A DNA stretch of 64,000 nt from Plut-88900 sp963668115 (lineage in GTDB: Bacteria > Chloroflexota > Dehalococcoidia > Plut-88900), in contig OY764147.1 in the NCBI GenBank assembly GCA_963668115.1, positions 930,001 through 994,000 on the forward strand, in the 5' to 3' direction. Each line of letters begins with the position of its first letter. Positions within the stretch are counted from its first letter, which is position 1. Below the pieces are notes generated by a model, which did not search any database, was not told the DNA's origin, and worked only from the letters and a program-made list of their open reading frames with translations. The position numbers and the translations under genes are program-made. Below are positions 42,978 through 51,977 of this stretch, piece after piece.

Positions 42978-43511
42978 ATGACCACATTCGTACCAAAAAA
43001 GAGCGTGCTAGGGGTTTTCCCCGACGCCGACAAAGCGGCCGACGCCGTAGAGGGGTTGCAGTCGAACTCATTTGACGACAAAGAGTTCGAGATCATGTCC
43101 GGGACCCCGTACCCGGAAGGCGCCTTCGGCGAGAAGAAGTCTTCTCACAGGCTTTACGTCTTCCCCTTCATCGGTGCGGCCATCGGTTTCACCGTGGCCA
43201 TCCTTCTCACCACCGCCACACAGGTCTCCTATCCCATGGTCACGGGCGGAAAGCCGATCCTGTCGATCCCCCCAATGGCGATTATCACCTATGAAGGCAC
43301 GATGCTGGGAGCGATTATCTTCACGGTCCTGGGCATCATATTCGAGTCTCGGCTGCCGAGAACCAAGATAGGGCTTTATGACGAGCGGATCATGGAAGGC
43401 TACGTAGGAGTCCTAGTGACTGCTGAAGAAGACCGCATCCCCGTGGCCCAGAACGTGCTGAAGGAGGCGGGGGCCGAGTCGATCAAGGAAGGCGAACCGG
43501 TCGGGGTCTGA
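42978..43511 (+). CDS. actD: ActD, DUF3341 membrane subunit of ACIII
   Basis: 177-aa protein with the ActD pattern: a soluble start (SVLGVFPDADKAADAVEGLQ), two central hydrophobic segments (LYVFPFIGAAIGFTVAILLTT and ITYEGTMLGAIIFTVLGIIFE) and a C-terminal ACT-like part (GVLVTAEEDRIPVAQNVLKEAGAE). ActD is a small structural subunit of ACIII. The ATG at 42978 lies 9 bases after the actC stop. Confidence 0.9.
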   Translation: MTTFVPKKSVLGVFPDADKAADAVEGLQSNSFDDKEFEIMSGTPYPEGAFGEKKSSHRLYVFPFIGAAIGFTVAILLTTATQVSYPMVTGGKPILSIPPMAIITYEGTMLGAIIFTVLGIIFESRLPRTKIGLYDERIMEGYVGVLVTAEEDRIPVAQNVLKEAGAESIKEGEPVGV

Positions 43512-43537
43512 CGAGAAGTATCACTGACTGAAGGACG

Positions 43538-44578
43538 ATGGAATTCCACGTTGGCATGGGAAGAAGCGAGACGATCCACGAGATCGGTCTCTTGGCGCGT
43601 GTCGCCGAGGACTCGGGATTCACGCACATTAACTTCCCCGACCAACCACCGCTGAACCGAGACGTATTCCTGAATATGGCCATGGCAGCCCAGAGCACAA
43701 CCAAGATTATGATGGGGCCCGGCATTGTCACGCCCTATACTTATCATCCCGCGGTCATAGCTAACTCGACGGCTACGGTTGACGAGTTGTCGGGTGGCAG
43801 GGCCTTTGTCGGGATCGGGGCTGGCGGAAGCGCAGTGATGAGCATGGGCCTGAAGCCGAGACCCATGGCGGAATTGCGTGAAGCGGCTCTATTCATCAAG
43901 AAATTCATGGCGGGCGAGGAGGCGGAGTTCAAGGGGGGAAGGACTCATTCCGAGTGGATTCGGCGCTCGGTGCCCATGTACATCGCCGTGGACGGTCCTA
44001 GGGGACATGAGATTGCCGGGGAATTCGCAGATGGCGTGTATGTCCAGAGTGTCCATCCCGAGGTGTTCGAATGGCGAAAGTCGCTTATTGAGCGCTCTGC
44101 CCTGAAGGCAGGTCGGGACCCGTCCAAGATCAAGATAGTGCCCTCCACCATCGTGTACATCACAGACGACAGGGAACGGGCACGCCGCGAGGTCGCCCCG
44201 CAGGTAGCCTCCAAGCTCAGACGGGCCTTTCCCATGTGGAGAAGCAAACACCCTGACATGATCGCTCTCAGAGAACGCCTCAACGAAAAGGATCCTGGGT
44301 TAGTTGATGAGCTAATCCAGGTTGGGGATCGAATCAACGAGGTCTTTGACGAACACCAGCACGAAAAGGTCGACTCCCCGCAGGCAGAACCCGTGACATG
44401 GCGACTCATCGACTATTACCTGCTGGTCGGGAGTGAAGACGAGGTATGCGGACGAATAGAGGATTTGAGGAGTCGGGGCTTGGGGGGTCTGATGCCGCTC
44501 ATCTACACGATTGAAGACAAGAAGGCGATGATGCAAGACATCGGCGCAAGGATAATCTCCCGATTCGGGACCAACTGA
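43538..44578 (+). CDS. LLM-class flavin-dependent oxidoreductase within the ACIII operon
   Basis: 346-aa luciferase-like protein: VGMGRSETIHEIGLLARVAE, then the core GPGIVTPYTYHPAVIANSTA and LSGGRAFVGIGAGGSAVMSMG, followed by PMYIAVDGPRGHEIAGEFADGVYV. It is more like F420- or FMN-dependent reductases of the 5,10-methylenetetrahydromethanopterin-reductase type than the one at 12520. It lies 26 bases after actD and 10 bases before actE, in the same direction, so it is cotranscribed with the respiratory complex. ACIII operons do not normally include such a gene; whether it is functional cargo or a passenger is unclear. Confidence 0.9.
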   Translation: MEFHVGMGRSETIHEIGLLARVAEDSGFTHINFPDQPPLNRDVFLNMAMAAQSTTKIMMGPGIVTPYTYHPAVIANSTATVDELSGGRAFVGIGAGGSAVMSMGLKPRPMAELREAALFIKKFMAGEEAEFKGGRTHSEWIRRSVPMYIAVDGPRGHEIAGEFADGVYVQSVHPEVFEWRKSLIERSALKAGRDPSKIKIVPSTIVYITDDRERARREVAPQVASKLRRAFPMWRSKHPDMIALRERLNEKDPGLVDELIQVGDRINEVFDEHQHEKVDSPQAEPVTWRLIDYYLLVGSEDEVCGRIEDLRSRGLGGLMPLIYTIEDKKAMMQDIGARIISRFGTN

Positions 44579-44588
44579 GCAACCAAGC

Positions 44589-45164
44589 ATGAGAGCGTTA
44601 GTCACGATAAGAAGACCGGGACTGAAGTGGGTCCTGCTATTGGCCATTGTCGGGACTGTGGCGCTGGCATGCTCCACTGGGACGTATCCCGTGGACGTCT
44701 TCACGGAGATGCACTACCAGCAGTCCTACCGGTCGCAGGAACCGCCTCGGGTGATGCCGGCGGAGGGTGCAGTACCGTTTACGGATGAGTCGATGCCTAT
44801 ACGTCCGCCGGAGCCCGCGTCCCAGGCAGAAGTGCTGGTTATGGCAAACCCCATAGAGCCTACTGCGGACAACCTGGTGCGGGGCCAGCAGGTCTTTGCG
44901 CGCAATTGCTCAATGTGCCACGGATTGTCGGGTGAGAGTGACAGCTTCATCTCCGTGACTTTTACTTCCATGGACATCAAGCCGCCTGCGAACTTCGCCG
45001 AGGCGGGATCGGTCACACAGGACGGCAGCTCCGACGGGCTGGCTTTCTGGATCATCTCCGACGGTCTCGGGAACATGCCGGCCTTCCGACACCTCCTGTC
45101 CTATGAGGACCGGTGGGGGGTTATTCACTACCTCCGCCTTCTTGCACAACAGGCCGGACAGTAG
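44589..45164 (+). CDS. actE: ActE, monohaem cytochrome c subunit of ACIII
   Basis: 191-aa lipoprotein: signal IVGTVALACSTG with a lipobox Cys, then the ActE-like stretch MHYQQSYRSQEPPRVMPAEG with AVPFTDE, and a class-I cytochrome c fold with one haem motif CSMCH and axial Met in DGLGNMPAFRH. ActE is one of the electron outlets of ACIII toward a terminal oxidase. It ends 5 bases before ccmH, so the maturation genes belong to the same transcript. Confidence 0.92.
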   Translation: MRALVTIRRPGLKWVLLLAIVGTVALACSTGTYPVDVFTEMHYQQSYRSQEPPRVMPAEGAVPFTDESMPIRPPEPASQAEVLVMANPIEPTADNLVRGQQVFARNCSMCHGLSGESDSFISVTFTSMDIKPPANFAEAGSVTQDGSSDGLAFWIISDGLGNMPAFRHLLSYEDRWGVIHYLRLLAQQAGQ

Positions 45165-45169
45165 GGGCC

Positions 45170-45757
45170 ATGTCCCTCCTCCAGGGGACGCGTTCAACCC
45201 GCGTTCGGCTCCCAATCCCAAACAGCGCTAAACGCATACGCCCGCTCTTTGCGGCGGCCGTTCCAGCAATCCTCTTACTACTCTTTTTACTCTTTGCCGG
45301 CGCGTGCGCCACGAAGACCCTGACCTTAGAAGAACGGGCCCAGGGCATAGACCAGCGGCTGATGTGCCCAGTCTGTCCCGCAGAGACCATAGACCAGTCC
45401 CAAGCGGACGTTGCTCTCCAGATGCGGGAACTGGTGCGAGAGAAACTCCGGGCGGGAGAGTCCGAAGAGCAGATATTCGATTTCTTTGTTGAACGTTATG
45501 ACAAGGGTGTCCTTGCCGAGCCCCCTGCAGAAGGTTTCAACGTTCTGGTCTGGGTGATTCCTCCTGTGGCCCTGGTGCTTGGGTTGGCTCTTCTGTGGTT
45601 TGGCATCAGGCATCTTGGGCGGCCGGAGCACAGGGGCATGTCGTCTGAGGGAGACTGGGAAGCGGAGTCCGAACGATACCTTCGAGAGGTCAAAGAGGAG
45701 TTCGAAGCCTACAGAAGGGCTTCGGGCGCCGGCGAGGCCTCGGGGCAGGGGTCTTAG
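45170..45757 (+). CDS. ccmH: CcmH/CycL, cytochrome c maturation protein (haem-ligation thiol component)
   Basis: 195-aa exported membrane protein. An N-terminal hydrophobic segment with LLFAGACATK precedes the CcmH motif RLMCPVCPAETIDQSQADVA, where the two Cys reduce apocytochrome c. A second span (NVLVWVIPPVALVLGLALLWFG) and a charged tail follow. In E. coli-type CcmH the motif is LRCPVCQ; here the first residues match and the third position is Ala/Pro-rich. It starts 5 bases after actE and ends 15 bases before ccmF, as expected for System I. Confidence 0.9.
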   Translation: MSLLQGTRSTRVRLPIPNSAKRIRPLFAAAVPAILLLLFLLFAGACATKTLTLEERAQGIDQRLMCPVCPAETIDQSQADVALQMRELVREKLRAGESEEQIFDFFVERYDKGVLAEPPAEGFNVLVWVIPPVALVLGLALLWFGIRHLGRPEHRGMSSEGDWEAESERYLREVKEEFEAYRRASGAGEASGQGS

Positions 45758-45772
45758 AGGGGAGTCGCAAGC

Positions 45773-47773
45773 TTGGCCGAACTCGGCACACTCTCGCTGT
45801 TCTTCGCGCTGACGCTCTCCCTGTACGCCTGTGTTGGCTCGGTAATCGGCGTCAGGAAGAGTCTTCCGGAACTGGTTACCAGCGCCCGATACAGCGCATA
45901 CCTGACTCCACTCCCCGTTATCGTCTCCGTAATGGCCTTGGTCGGGGCCTTCCTGTCCCGGGACTTTGATATCAAGTACGTCGCCGAGCATAGCAATGCG
46001 GCGATGTCTCGGGAGTATGCCTGGGTGGCATTCTATGCGGGGAACGAGGGGTCGATCCTTTTCCTTGCCGTGGCCCTAGCCGTTGCTGCCGCGGTGGCCC
46101 TAGCCCTTGCCCCAAGGCTACACCAGGCGAGCCTTGCTTATACCTGCGCCGTGGTCACCGGTGTCCTGACTTTCTTCCTTGCAGTGCTGGTATTCCTCGC
46201 AAATCCCTTCGAGGCGACCGCCGTGCCGGTACCGGACGGGAGAGGGATGAACCCACTTCTCACTCACCCGGGCATGTTCGTTCATCCGCCGATGCTGATG
46301 ACAGGCCTGGTCACGGTAACAGTGCCCTTCGCATTTGCAGTAGGTTCCCTTCTGGCGGGGAGGACGGGTGACGAGTGGGTGGACACCGGTAGGACATGGG
46401 CGCTGGTCTCCTGGAGCATTCTGGGGGCGGGGCTGCTGCTGGGGGGCTGGTGGGCGTACACGATTCTCGGGTGGGGAGGGTTTTGGGCGTGGGACCCGGT
46501 GGAGAACGCGGGATTCATGCCGTGGCTGGTGCTGACCGCCTTTGTACACTCAATAATGGTCCAAAAGAGACGGGGAATGTTCAGGGTATGGAACATAGCC
46601 CTAATCAACACAGCTTTCACGTCGGCGCTGTTGGGGATGTTCATCAATCGGGGCGGCCCGACTCCGTCAGTACATTCCTTCGCAGAGTCAGTGCTCGGGT
46701 GGGTTTTCCTGGGCTTCATGGTCGTTACAGCATTGTTCTCATTCGGGGTACTTTTCAAGCGAATCAACTTCCTCCGAAATGCGCAGCGGCTTGAGTCCAA
46801 GCTGTCCCGGGAGGCAGCTTTCCTAGTCAACAATTTGCTGTTCCTGGCCATCGCCTTCGTTATCATCTGGGGCCAGGTATTCCCGGTGCTCTCAGACACC
46901 GTGACGGGGGTGACCATCACCGTAGGAGAGCCCTTCTATAACCAGGTGAACGGGCCTCTTCTGCTGGCACTGGTGTTCCTGATGGGCATCGGGCCTCTGG
47001 TGCCGTGGCGACGGGGGTCGTTCAGGCAACTTCGCAGGGCGCTTCTGCTGCCATTCATCATGGCACTGGCCGTGGCCATTGTTCTCATCGGCCTAGGGAT
47101 CACCAAGGCGTTTCCGCTGCTGGCAGTGGGACTGTCGGCAGCGGTGGCGACGGGGATTGTCAGGGAGTGGTATCGGGGCACGAGGGCCCGACACCGCAGC
47201 GGGGAGTCCTATCCGGTGGCATTCTTGCGTCTGATCTCGGCGAACCGGCCCCGATATGGAGGCTACGTCGTGCACCTGGCGGTGGTTATGATGGCCCTGG
47301 CGATTGTCGGGACGTATTTCTTCGAAACACAGCGGGACGTACGGCTGGCACCGGGGCAGACGACGGAGGTTTCGGGCTACAGCATCACATACATAGAGAG
47401 CGAGCAGCGAGACTTCCCCGACCGGGCCGAGCGCATAGCAACGGTGGAGATAGTCGCCGAGGACGGACGGTCCCTGGGTACGTTCAGGCCCGAGCAGTCC
47501 TTCTACCCGGCGTTCAACCTTCGCCCGGCCCGAGCGGCAATCCACTCGACACCGTTGGAGGACGTTTACATCATCCCGAACGACTTCTTCCCGGACGGTA
47601 CGGTGGGATTTCGAGTCCTGGTGAACCCGCTAGTTATGTGGATGTGGGTTGCGGGCCCCGTGATGGTGTTGGGCACCCTGATTGCGCTATGGCCGGCACG
47701 GAGCAGGGCTCGGGCGCCGACGATGGTTTCCGTGCCATCCGTGATGCCGACGCCCGCCCGCGCGGCTGAGTGA
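45773..47773 (+). CDS. ccmF: CcmF, cytochrome c haem lyase
   Basis: 666-aa polytopic membrane protein with the WWD-type signature GGWWAYTILGWGGFWAWDPVENAGFMPW and many hydrophobic segments, plus a periplasmic domain near the C-terminus (ETQRDVRLAPGQTTEVSGY). CcmF attaches haem, delivered by CcmE, to apocytochrome c. The start is a TTG at 45773, 15 bases after ccmH. Length fits the family. Confidence 0.95.
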   Translation: MAELGTLSLFFALTLSLYACVGSVIGVRKSLPELVTSARYSAYLTPLPVIVSVMALVGAFLSRDFDIKYVAEHSNAAMSREYAWVAFYAGNEGSILFLAVALAVAAAVALALAPRLHQASLAYTCAVVTGVLTFFLAVLVFLANPFEATAVPVPDGRGMNPLLTHPGMFVHPPMLMTGLVTVTVPFAFAVGSLLAGRTGDEWVDTGRTWALVSWSILGAGLLLGGWWAYTILGWGGFWAWDPVENAGFMPWLVLTAFVHSIMVQKRRGMFRVWNIALINTAFTSALLGMFINRGGPTPSVHSFAESVLGWVFLGFMVVTALFSFGVLFKRINFLRNAQRLESKLSREAAFLVNNLLFLAIAFVIIWGQVFPVLSDTVTGVTITVGEPFYNQVNGPLLLALVFLMGIGPLVPWRRGSFRQLRRALLLPFIMALAVAIVLIGLGITKAFPLLAVGLSAAVATGIVREWYRGTRARHRSGESYPVAFLRLISANRPRYGGYVVHLAVVMMALAIVGTYFFETQRDVRLAPGQTTEVSGYSITYIESEQRDFPDRAERIATVEIVAEDGRSLGTFRPEQSFYPAFNLRPARAAIHSTPLEDVYIIPNDFFPDGTVGFRVLVNPLVMWMWVAGPVMVLGTLIALWPARSRARAPTMVSVPSVMPTPARAAE

Positions 47774-47786
47774 GGAGGGCCGACAG

Positions 47787-48260
47787 TTGGTCATAGCAAT
47801 AGGCGTTCTCCTTGCGCTCATGTGTTTAGGGGTGGCAGCGATCCCCTTTCTGCGATATCGGCATTCCCGGCAGACGGTAGACCCGACGGAGGTGATAGCG
47901 GGGCTACAGGGCCAGCGGGAGCTCATCTACAAGGAACTGATCACGTTGGAAGAGAGTTCTCGGGCGGGAGCGGTGCCTGAGCTCGAATTCAATGCCGTCA
48001 GCGAGACGTTGCACCGGCGCGCCGCAGAAAACTTGTGGCTCCAGCATAGATGGGAGGAGAGGCTTACGGACCTGGATGAGGCCCTAGAGGCCATCATTGC
48101 CGGGGCGGGTATTCCGAGACAAGCGGAGGAAACCGACCCGGGACAGTCCTACGTTCAATGTCCCGAGTGCGGGGCGAAGGCAATGATCGATGACACTGTT
48201 TGTCCAGGGTGCGGCGCGGAACGAGAGAGCACTCCACGGGTGCCGGGAGGGAGGGCCTGA
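47787..48260 (+). CDS. CcmI-like c-type cytochrome biogenesis protein with zinc ribbon
   Basis: 157-aa protein. A single N-terminal transmembrane segment (AIGVLLALMCLGVAAIPFL) is followed by a CcmI-like stretch (GLQGQRELIYKELITLEESSRAGAVPE) and a C-terminal zinc ribbon with two Cys pairs (CPECGAKAMIDDTVCPGCG). The start TTG at 47787 lies after GAGGAGGG, 14 bases past ccmF. The gene is 3 bases from the next, so the four genes act::ccm run as one unit. The ribbon is not part of standard CcmI. Confidence 0.8.
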   Translation: MVIAIGVLLALMCLGVAAIPFLRYRHSRQTVDPTEVIAGLQGQRELIYKELITLEESSRAGAVPELEFNAVSETLHRRAAENLWLQHRWEERLTDLDEALEAIIAGAGIPRQAEETDPGQSYVQCPECGAKAMIDDTVCPGCGAERESTPRVPGGRA

Positions 48261-48262
48261 GG

Positions 48263-49480
48263 TTGGTTGCAATACGGGTTGGAAGAATCCTTATAGCCGT
48301 CATGATCGCCGCAGCGGTATTCCTCTTGGCTGCGATGCCCATATTGGCGGACGAGCACGAGATAAGCGGGAAAGTAGTAAACCTCACGCCGAATGCGGAG
48401 TCTCCTGCAAACCTGCAGGTGGTTCTGACCGTATTTGAAGACGGGGAACCGATCGGGCAGTTGGCAACGATGACCGAGGAGGACGGCTCTTTCGTCTTCG
48501 GGGAGGTGCCGCGGGTGGAGGGTATCGGGTACCTATTCCAGCTTCAATACCAGGGAGCGCAGTACCGGTCGCAGCTCGATCCCGGGGCTTCAACACCGGT
48601 GCAAATCGAGATCTACGAAGCCACTTCCGAGCTTGGGAATCTCTCGATACTGGACGATACGATTATGGTAACCCGGGAGGCGGGTCAGTATGAGCAGCTA
48701 ACCGTACGGCAAGTGGTCCGGGTCCGCAACGAGGCCCTGGAAACGTTCGTACCTTCCTTCGGGGAAGGGGGGGCGGGGGTCATGAATTTCCTGCGCGTAT
48801 CGCTACCCGCGGGCTTCAGGGAAATGACTGTTAGAAGCGATTTGCAGGGCGGGCAGGTGATCCCCGTAGATAGAGGAGTAGGCATCACGACGGCAATCCC
48901 GCCAGGAATCCACGCGATAGTCTTTGCCTACTCGGCGCCCTATGACCAGCCCGACATGATTTTCGAACCGCTCTATCCGCTGGGGGCCGACTCGGTGCGG
49001 GTGCTTGTACGGGAGGATGTCGGGCGGATCATCGGGCCGGACATCCAGGAAGAGGAGTCGGTAATCGTCTCCGGGAGCAACTTCAGGGTATACAGCGTTG
49101 AAGGGGTCACGGCGGGAGACCGGGTGAGCCTGGGATTCACAGACCTGCCCCAGGCTCCGTGGACCACCGCGCTGGCGGACGCCTTTACTGCCGAATGGCA
49201 GGTAACGGCGGTGATACCCGGCGTTACGGCCTTCTTCCTTCTGGTCTTGCTAGCCTACGCCTGGAGACTCCAGAAGAAAGATCCCCGGGCAGTCGACCCC
49301 GGAGCGCTGAGTGCGAATGTGCGGAGCCAGCCGGACCAGATGGAGCTGGTTGAGAAAATTGCGGAGCTGGATGAGCGTCGGGAGCGGGGAGAGGTGTCGG
49401 AGGAGGACTACAGGAAGCACAGGGCGCTGCTGAAGCGCAGTCTTCTTTCACGAGCGCTGAGGAGCGCATCCTCGGCCTAA
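48263..49480 (+). CDS. Exported membrane protein with carboxypeptidase-regulatory-like N-domain, cytochrome biogenesis neighbourhood
   Basis: 405-aa protein. The TTG start at 48263 follows a GGGAGGGAGGG site. Signal peptide (LIAVMIAAAVFLLAAMPILADEHE) then a beta domain (ISGKVVNLTPNAESPANLQV) like carboxypeptidase-regulatory or transthyretin folds, a long extracytoplasmic part, one C-terminal span (WQVTAVIPGVTAFFLLVLLAYAW) and a short basic/acidic tail resembling SHOCT-type motifs (EKIAELDERRERGEVSEEDY). It ends 42 bases before a CopD-like gene. No named family is certain; the position suggests cofactor-related cytochrome assembly. Confidence 0.7.
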   Translation: MVAIRVGRILIAVMIAAAVFLLAAMPILADEHEISGKVVNLTPNAESPANLQVVLTVFEDGEPIGQLATMTEEDGSFVFGEVPRVEGIGYLFQLQYQGAQYRSQLDPGASTPVQIEIYEATSELGNLSILDDTIMVTREAGQYEQLTVRQVVRVRNEALETFVPSFGEGGAGVMNFLRVSLPAGFREMTVRSDLQGGQVIPVDRGVGITTAIPPGIHAIVFAYSAPYDQPDMIFEPLYPLGADSVRVLVREDVGRIIGPDIQEEESVIVSGSNFRVYSVEGVTAGDRVSLGFTDLPQAPWTTALADAFTAEWQVTAVIPGVTAFFLLVLLAYAWRLQKKDPRAVDPGALSANVRSQPDQMELVEKIAELDERRERGEVSEEDYRKHRALLKRSLLSRALRSASSA

Positions 49481-49522
49481 AGCCTGGGGACTTAATCAGG
49501 CTAGCATCAAAGGGCATTCACG

Positions 49523-50041
49523 TTGTGGGACCTGTTTGACATCCTGGCCCTGGCAGTACGGTGGGTGCACGCCATTTCATCGGTGGTGTGGATTGGGGGC
49601 AGCGTCTTTTACCTGATCGTGCTGCGCCCGGCGCTGAGGGATGCAGAGAAGTCAGGGGGGGCGCCAGGCAAGCTGGTGTCTCGGCTGGTAGCTCTGCACT
49701 TCAGGGAGTGGGTGCACGTGTCCATGATTGCACTGTTGGTCAGCGGCGCCATCCTCACCTTCGACAGGCTGACGGAGCCCACTGTGTCGGCGCTGTACAT
49801 TGGGGCGCTGGCGGCGAAGATAGCCATTGCGTTCTGGCTCTTCGGGATTGGGACGGCGACATACCGGAAACGGCTAATAGAACGGGCCCACGACGCCCAG
49901 ACTGCAGAACAGCCCCGCAAGAACCCTGTATCACGTTGGCTCAGGCCTCTGGCCTCACCGTCGATGATAGTGTACGGGGGGCTGATAGTAATCCTTCTCA
50001 GCGATCTCCTGAACACGGCCTTCGAGAAGGGTATTTCCTGA
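49523..50041 (+). CDS. CopD/DUF2269-like four-span membrane protein
   Basis: 172-aa membrane protein with four hydrophobic segments and His/Trp residues in WVHAISSVVWIGGSVFYLIV, REWVHVSMIALLVSGAIL and IVYGGLIVILLSDLLNT, which resemble CopD-type or cytochrome b-like helices. It starts at a TTG and is the last gene of the ACIII/ccm transcript, about 90 bases before the FAD oxidoreductase. It may help haem or copper handling for the terminal oxidase; this is inference from position. Confidence 0.7.
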   Translation: MWDLFDILALAVRWVHAISSVVWIGGSVFYLIVLRPALRDAEKSGGAPGKLVSRLVALHFREWVHVSMIALLVSGAILTFDRLTEPTVSALYIGALAAKIAIAFWLFGIGTATYRKRLIERAHDAQTAEQPRKNPVSRWLRPLASPSMIVYGGLIVILLSDLLNTAFEKGIS

Positions 50042-50129
50042 CCCGAAAGAATATAGAATACGGCATTCCTGAATTAGCCCCGCAGCACGGTCATCGAATG
50101 AAGAGAGTACAGACGACCGGAGTTCAAGG

Positions 50130-51446
50130 ATGAGTACGGCATTTCCCCGAGAAGCCGATGCGGTAATCATCGGGGCAGGGATAACGGGTTGCTCGACGGC
50201 TTACCGGCTGTCTCGGCGCGGCTGGAAGGTGGTGGTGCTGGAAAAGGACGACATAGCCCACGAGGCGTCGGGGCGGACGATGGCGGCGGTGGGTCTGGTG
50301 GGCAAGCACCACCCTGACGAATTCGCGCTGGCCAAGGCTAGCATGGATATCTGGTACGGGCTAAACGAAGAACTGAACACCGATATCGAACTGAACGAGG
50401 GCGGAAGGCTGGTGATCGCCAACTCTGAAGAGGACCTTCCGTTATTCGAGGAGATGATCGGCGGGACGGAGGCCTCGGGGGTGAGCATCGAGTGGTATGA
50501 GGCTGGGGAGGCCCGGGCGAAGTGGCCCTTCCTGCAGGGCTCCTTTATAAAGGCCGCCTACTCTCGCCACGAGGGGCACGTAAATCCCCTGAAGGTAGTG
50601 CACGGGTTTGCGAGAGGGGCACAAGAATACGGGGCTGATATACACACGGGATGTATAGCCACGGAGGTAGTCACGAAGGGCGGCAAGGTAGCCTCCGTAC
50701 TCACCAATCGGGGGGAAATCTCGACGCCCGTTGTGCTGGATGCGGCGGGGGTATGGGGGTACCGGCTGGCCGACAGGCTAGGGGTGAAGTTCCCGGTGCA
50801 GCTGATAAAGGTGGTGCAGGGAGAGACGGAACCAGCGCCCCGGTTATTCGACTGCTTCCTCAGGGGCCCTACATACGGGTCCCGCCAGACAGCCTCGGGG
50901 GCTTTTCGCATTACCGGCGGATACAGGAAGATGGACGTTTACCACAACCTCTCGCTCCACGACCTGCGAGACCTGGCCATTTGGATTCCACGCATTCTCC
51001 AGTACCGTAAAGACGTCACCATGAAACTGGACCCGAACATCCTCAAGCTGGACGTTTCCGCTCTATTCAGCAGGGTCCTGGGGAATGGGAAGGGCAAGCC
51101 GGCTCCGGTCGGGACTGAGCCCCGACCACAGCCCGAGAACGTCGCCAGGAAGCTCAAGCGAATCGGCAGTCTCGTCCCTCAAATGCAAGGGCTGAGGCTT
51201 GCCAGGACGTGGGGGGGCTACGTGGACATGACACCGGACTTCCTGCCCATTCTGGGGGCTGTGGAGCGGATACAGGGATTCTACGTTGCCACGGGTTTCA
51301 GCGGGCACGGGTTTGCGGTCGGGCCGATAGTTGGTAAGCTGATGGCCGAGCTCATTGTCGATGGGAGTACGTCGGTGGATATAACCTCATTCAGGCCCGA
51401 ACGCTTCGCCGAAGGCAAGACACCGGTACCGCCGCGGTTGATGTGA
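50130..51446 (+). CDS. FAD-dependent oxidoreductase (DAO family), paralogue A
   Basis: 438-aa flavoprotein of the D-amino-acid/sarcosine oxidase family. FAD-binding motif AVIIGAGITGCSTAYRLSRRG near the N-terminus, then the substrate-domain EASGRTMAAVGLVGKHH and the C-terminal FAD loop GFYVATGFSGHGFAVGPIVGK. It has no mitochondrial-type Cys for covalent FAD visible. It resembles glycine/sarcosine dehydrogenases. A close paralogue follows at 51978 with a GNAT gene between. The frame overlaps a GTG start of that GNAT gene at 51443. Confidence 0.9.
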   Translation: MSTAFPREADAVIIGAGITGCSTAYRLSRRGWKVVVLEKDDIAHEASGRTMAAVGLVGKHHPDEFALAKASMDIWYGLNEELNTDIELNEGGRLVIANSEEDLPLFEEMIGGTEASGVSIEWYEAGEARAKWPFLQGSFIKAAYSRHEGHVNPLKVVHGFARGAQEYGADIHTGCIATEVVTKGGKVASVLTNRGEISTPVVLDAAGVWGYRLADRLGVKFPVQLIKVVQGETEPAPRLFDCFLRGPTYGSRQTASGAFRITGGYRKMDVYHNLSLHDLRDLAIWIPRILQYRKDVTMKLDPNILKLDVSALFSRVLGNGKGKPAPVGTEPRPQPENVARKLKRIGSLVPQMQGLRLARTWGGYVDMTPDFLPILGAVERIQGFYVATGFSGHGFAVGPIVGKLMAELIVDGSTSVDITSFRPERFAEGKTPVPPRLM

Positions 51447-51466
51447 GAGACTCCTACGCTAAGAAC

Positions 51467-51964
51467 ATGACTACAACGAAAGCAGTCCAAATCCTAGCTG
51501 CAAGGCCCGAGCACGTGGGCCCCATAGCCCGTCTTATAGAGCACTACAGGTTTCGCAGCTCCGGGGGTCGGGCGGAGGGGTTCCTGCTGCCGATCGAGGA
51601 GGAAGAGGTACGTGAGCTAGTGGCAGAGGGTCGGTTCCTGGTTGCCGAGGTCGAGGGGGAGTTTGCCGGGTGCGTTTCGCTGATGGAATACGATGGGATA
51701 GCGGAGCTGAGATCGCTGGCGGTGGAGGAGCGATTCCAGAGGCGGGGCATCGCTTCCAAGCTCATCAAGCGATGCCAGGAGGAGGCTCGGGCCAAGGGAT
51801 ATGAAGACCTGCACACGCTTACCCAAACGTATGCGGCCGGGGCCTTCGAGGGGGTGGGGTTTGCGAGGGCCACAGTCCCCATTCCCAAGCTGGAAAAGGA
51901 CTGTGCGATCTGTCCGCTACACAACAACGGCTGCATAGAAATCCCTATGACAGTCCAGCTTTAG
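51467..51964 (+). CDS. GNAT N-acetyltransferase
   Basis: 165-aa acetyltransferase: acetyl-CoA binding signature AVEERFQRRGIASKLIKRCQEEA, preceded by LRSLA and followed by GFARATVPIPKLEKDCAICPLHNN. It resembles short ArgA-type N-acetylglutamate synthases but has extra Cys residues (CAICPLHNNGC) near the C-terminus. A GTG start at 51443 overlapping the previous gene is also possible and would add eight residues. It lies between the two FAD oxidoreductases and may act on the same amino acid-like substrate. Confidence 0.82.
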   Translation: MTTTKAVQILAARPEHVGPIARLIEHYRFRSSGGRAEGFLLPIEEEEVRELVAEGRFLVAEVEGEFAGCVSLMEYDGIAELRSLAVEERFQRRGIASKLIKRCQEEARAKGYEDLHTLTQTYAAGAFEGVGFARATVPIPKLEKDCAICPLHNNGCIEIPMTVQL

Positions 51965-51977
51965 AGAAAGGGCAAGG

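Noticed and set aside
45113..45169. Upstream start for ccmH inside the actE coding end
   Set aside because: The ATG at 45170 gives a normal N-terminal hydrophobic segment directly after the actE stop.
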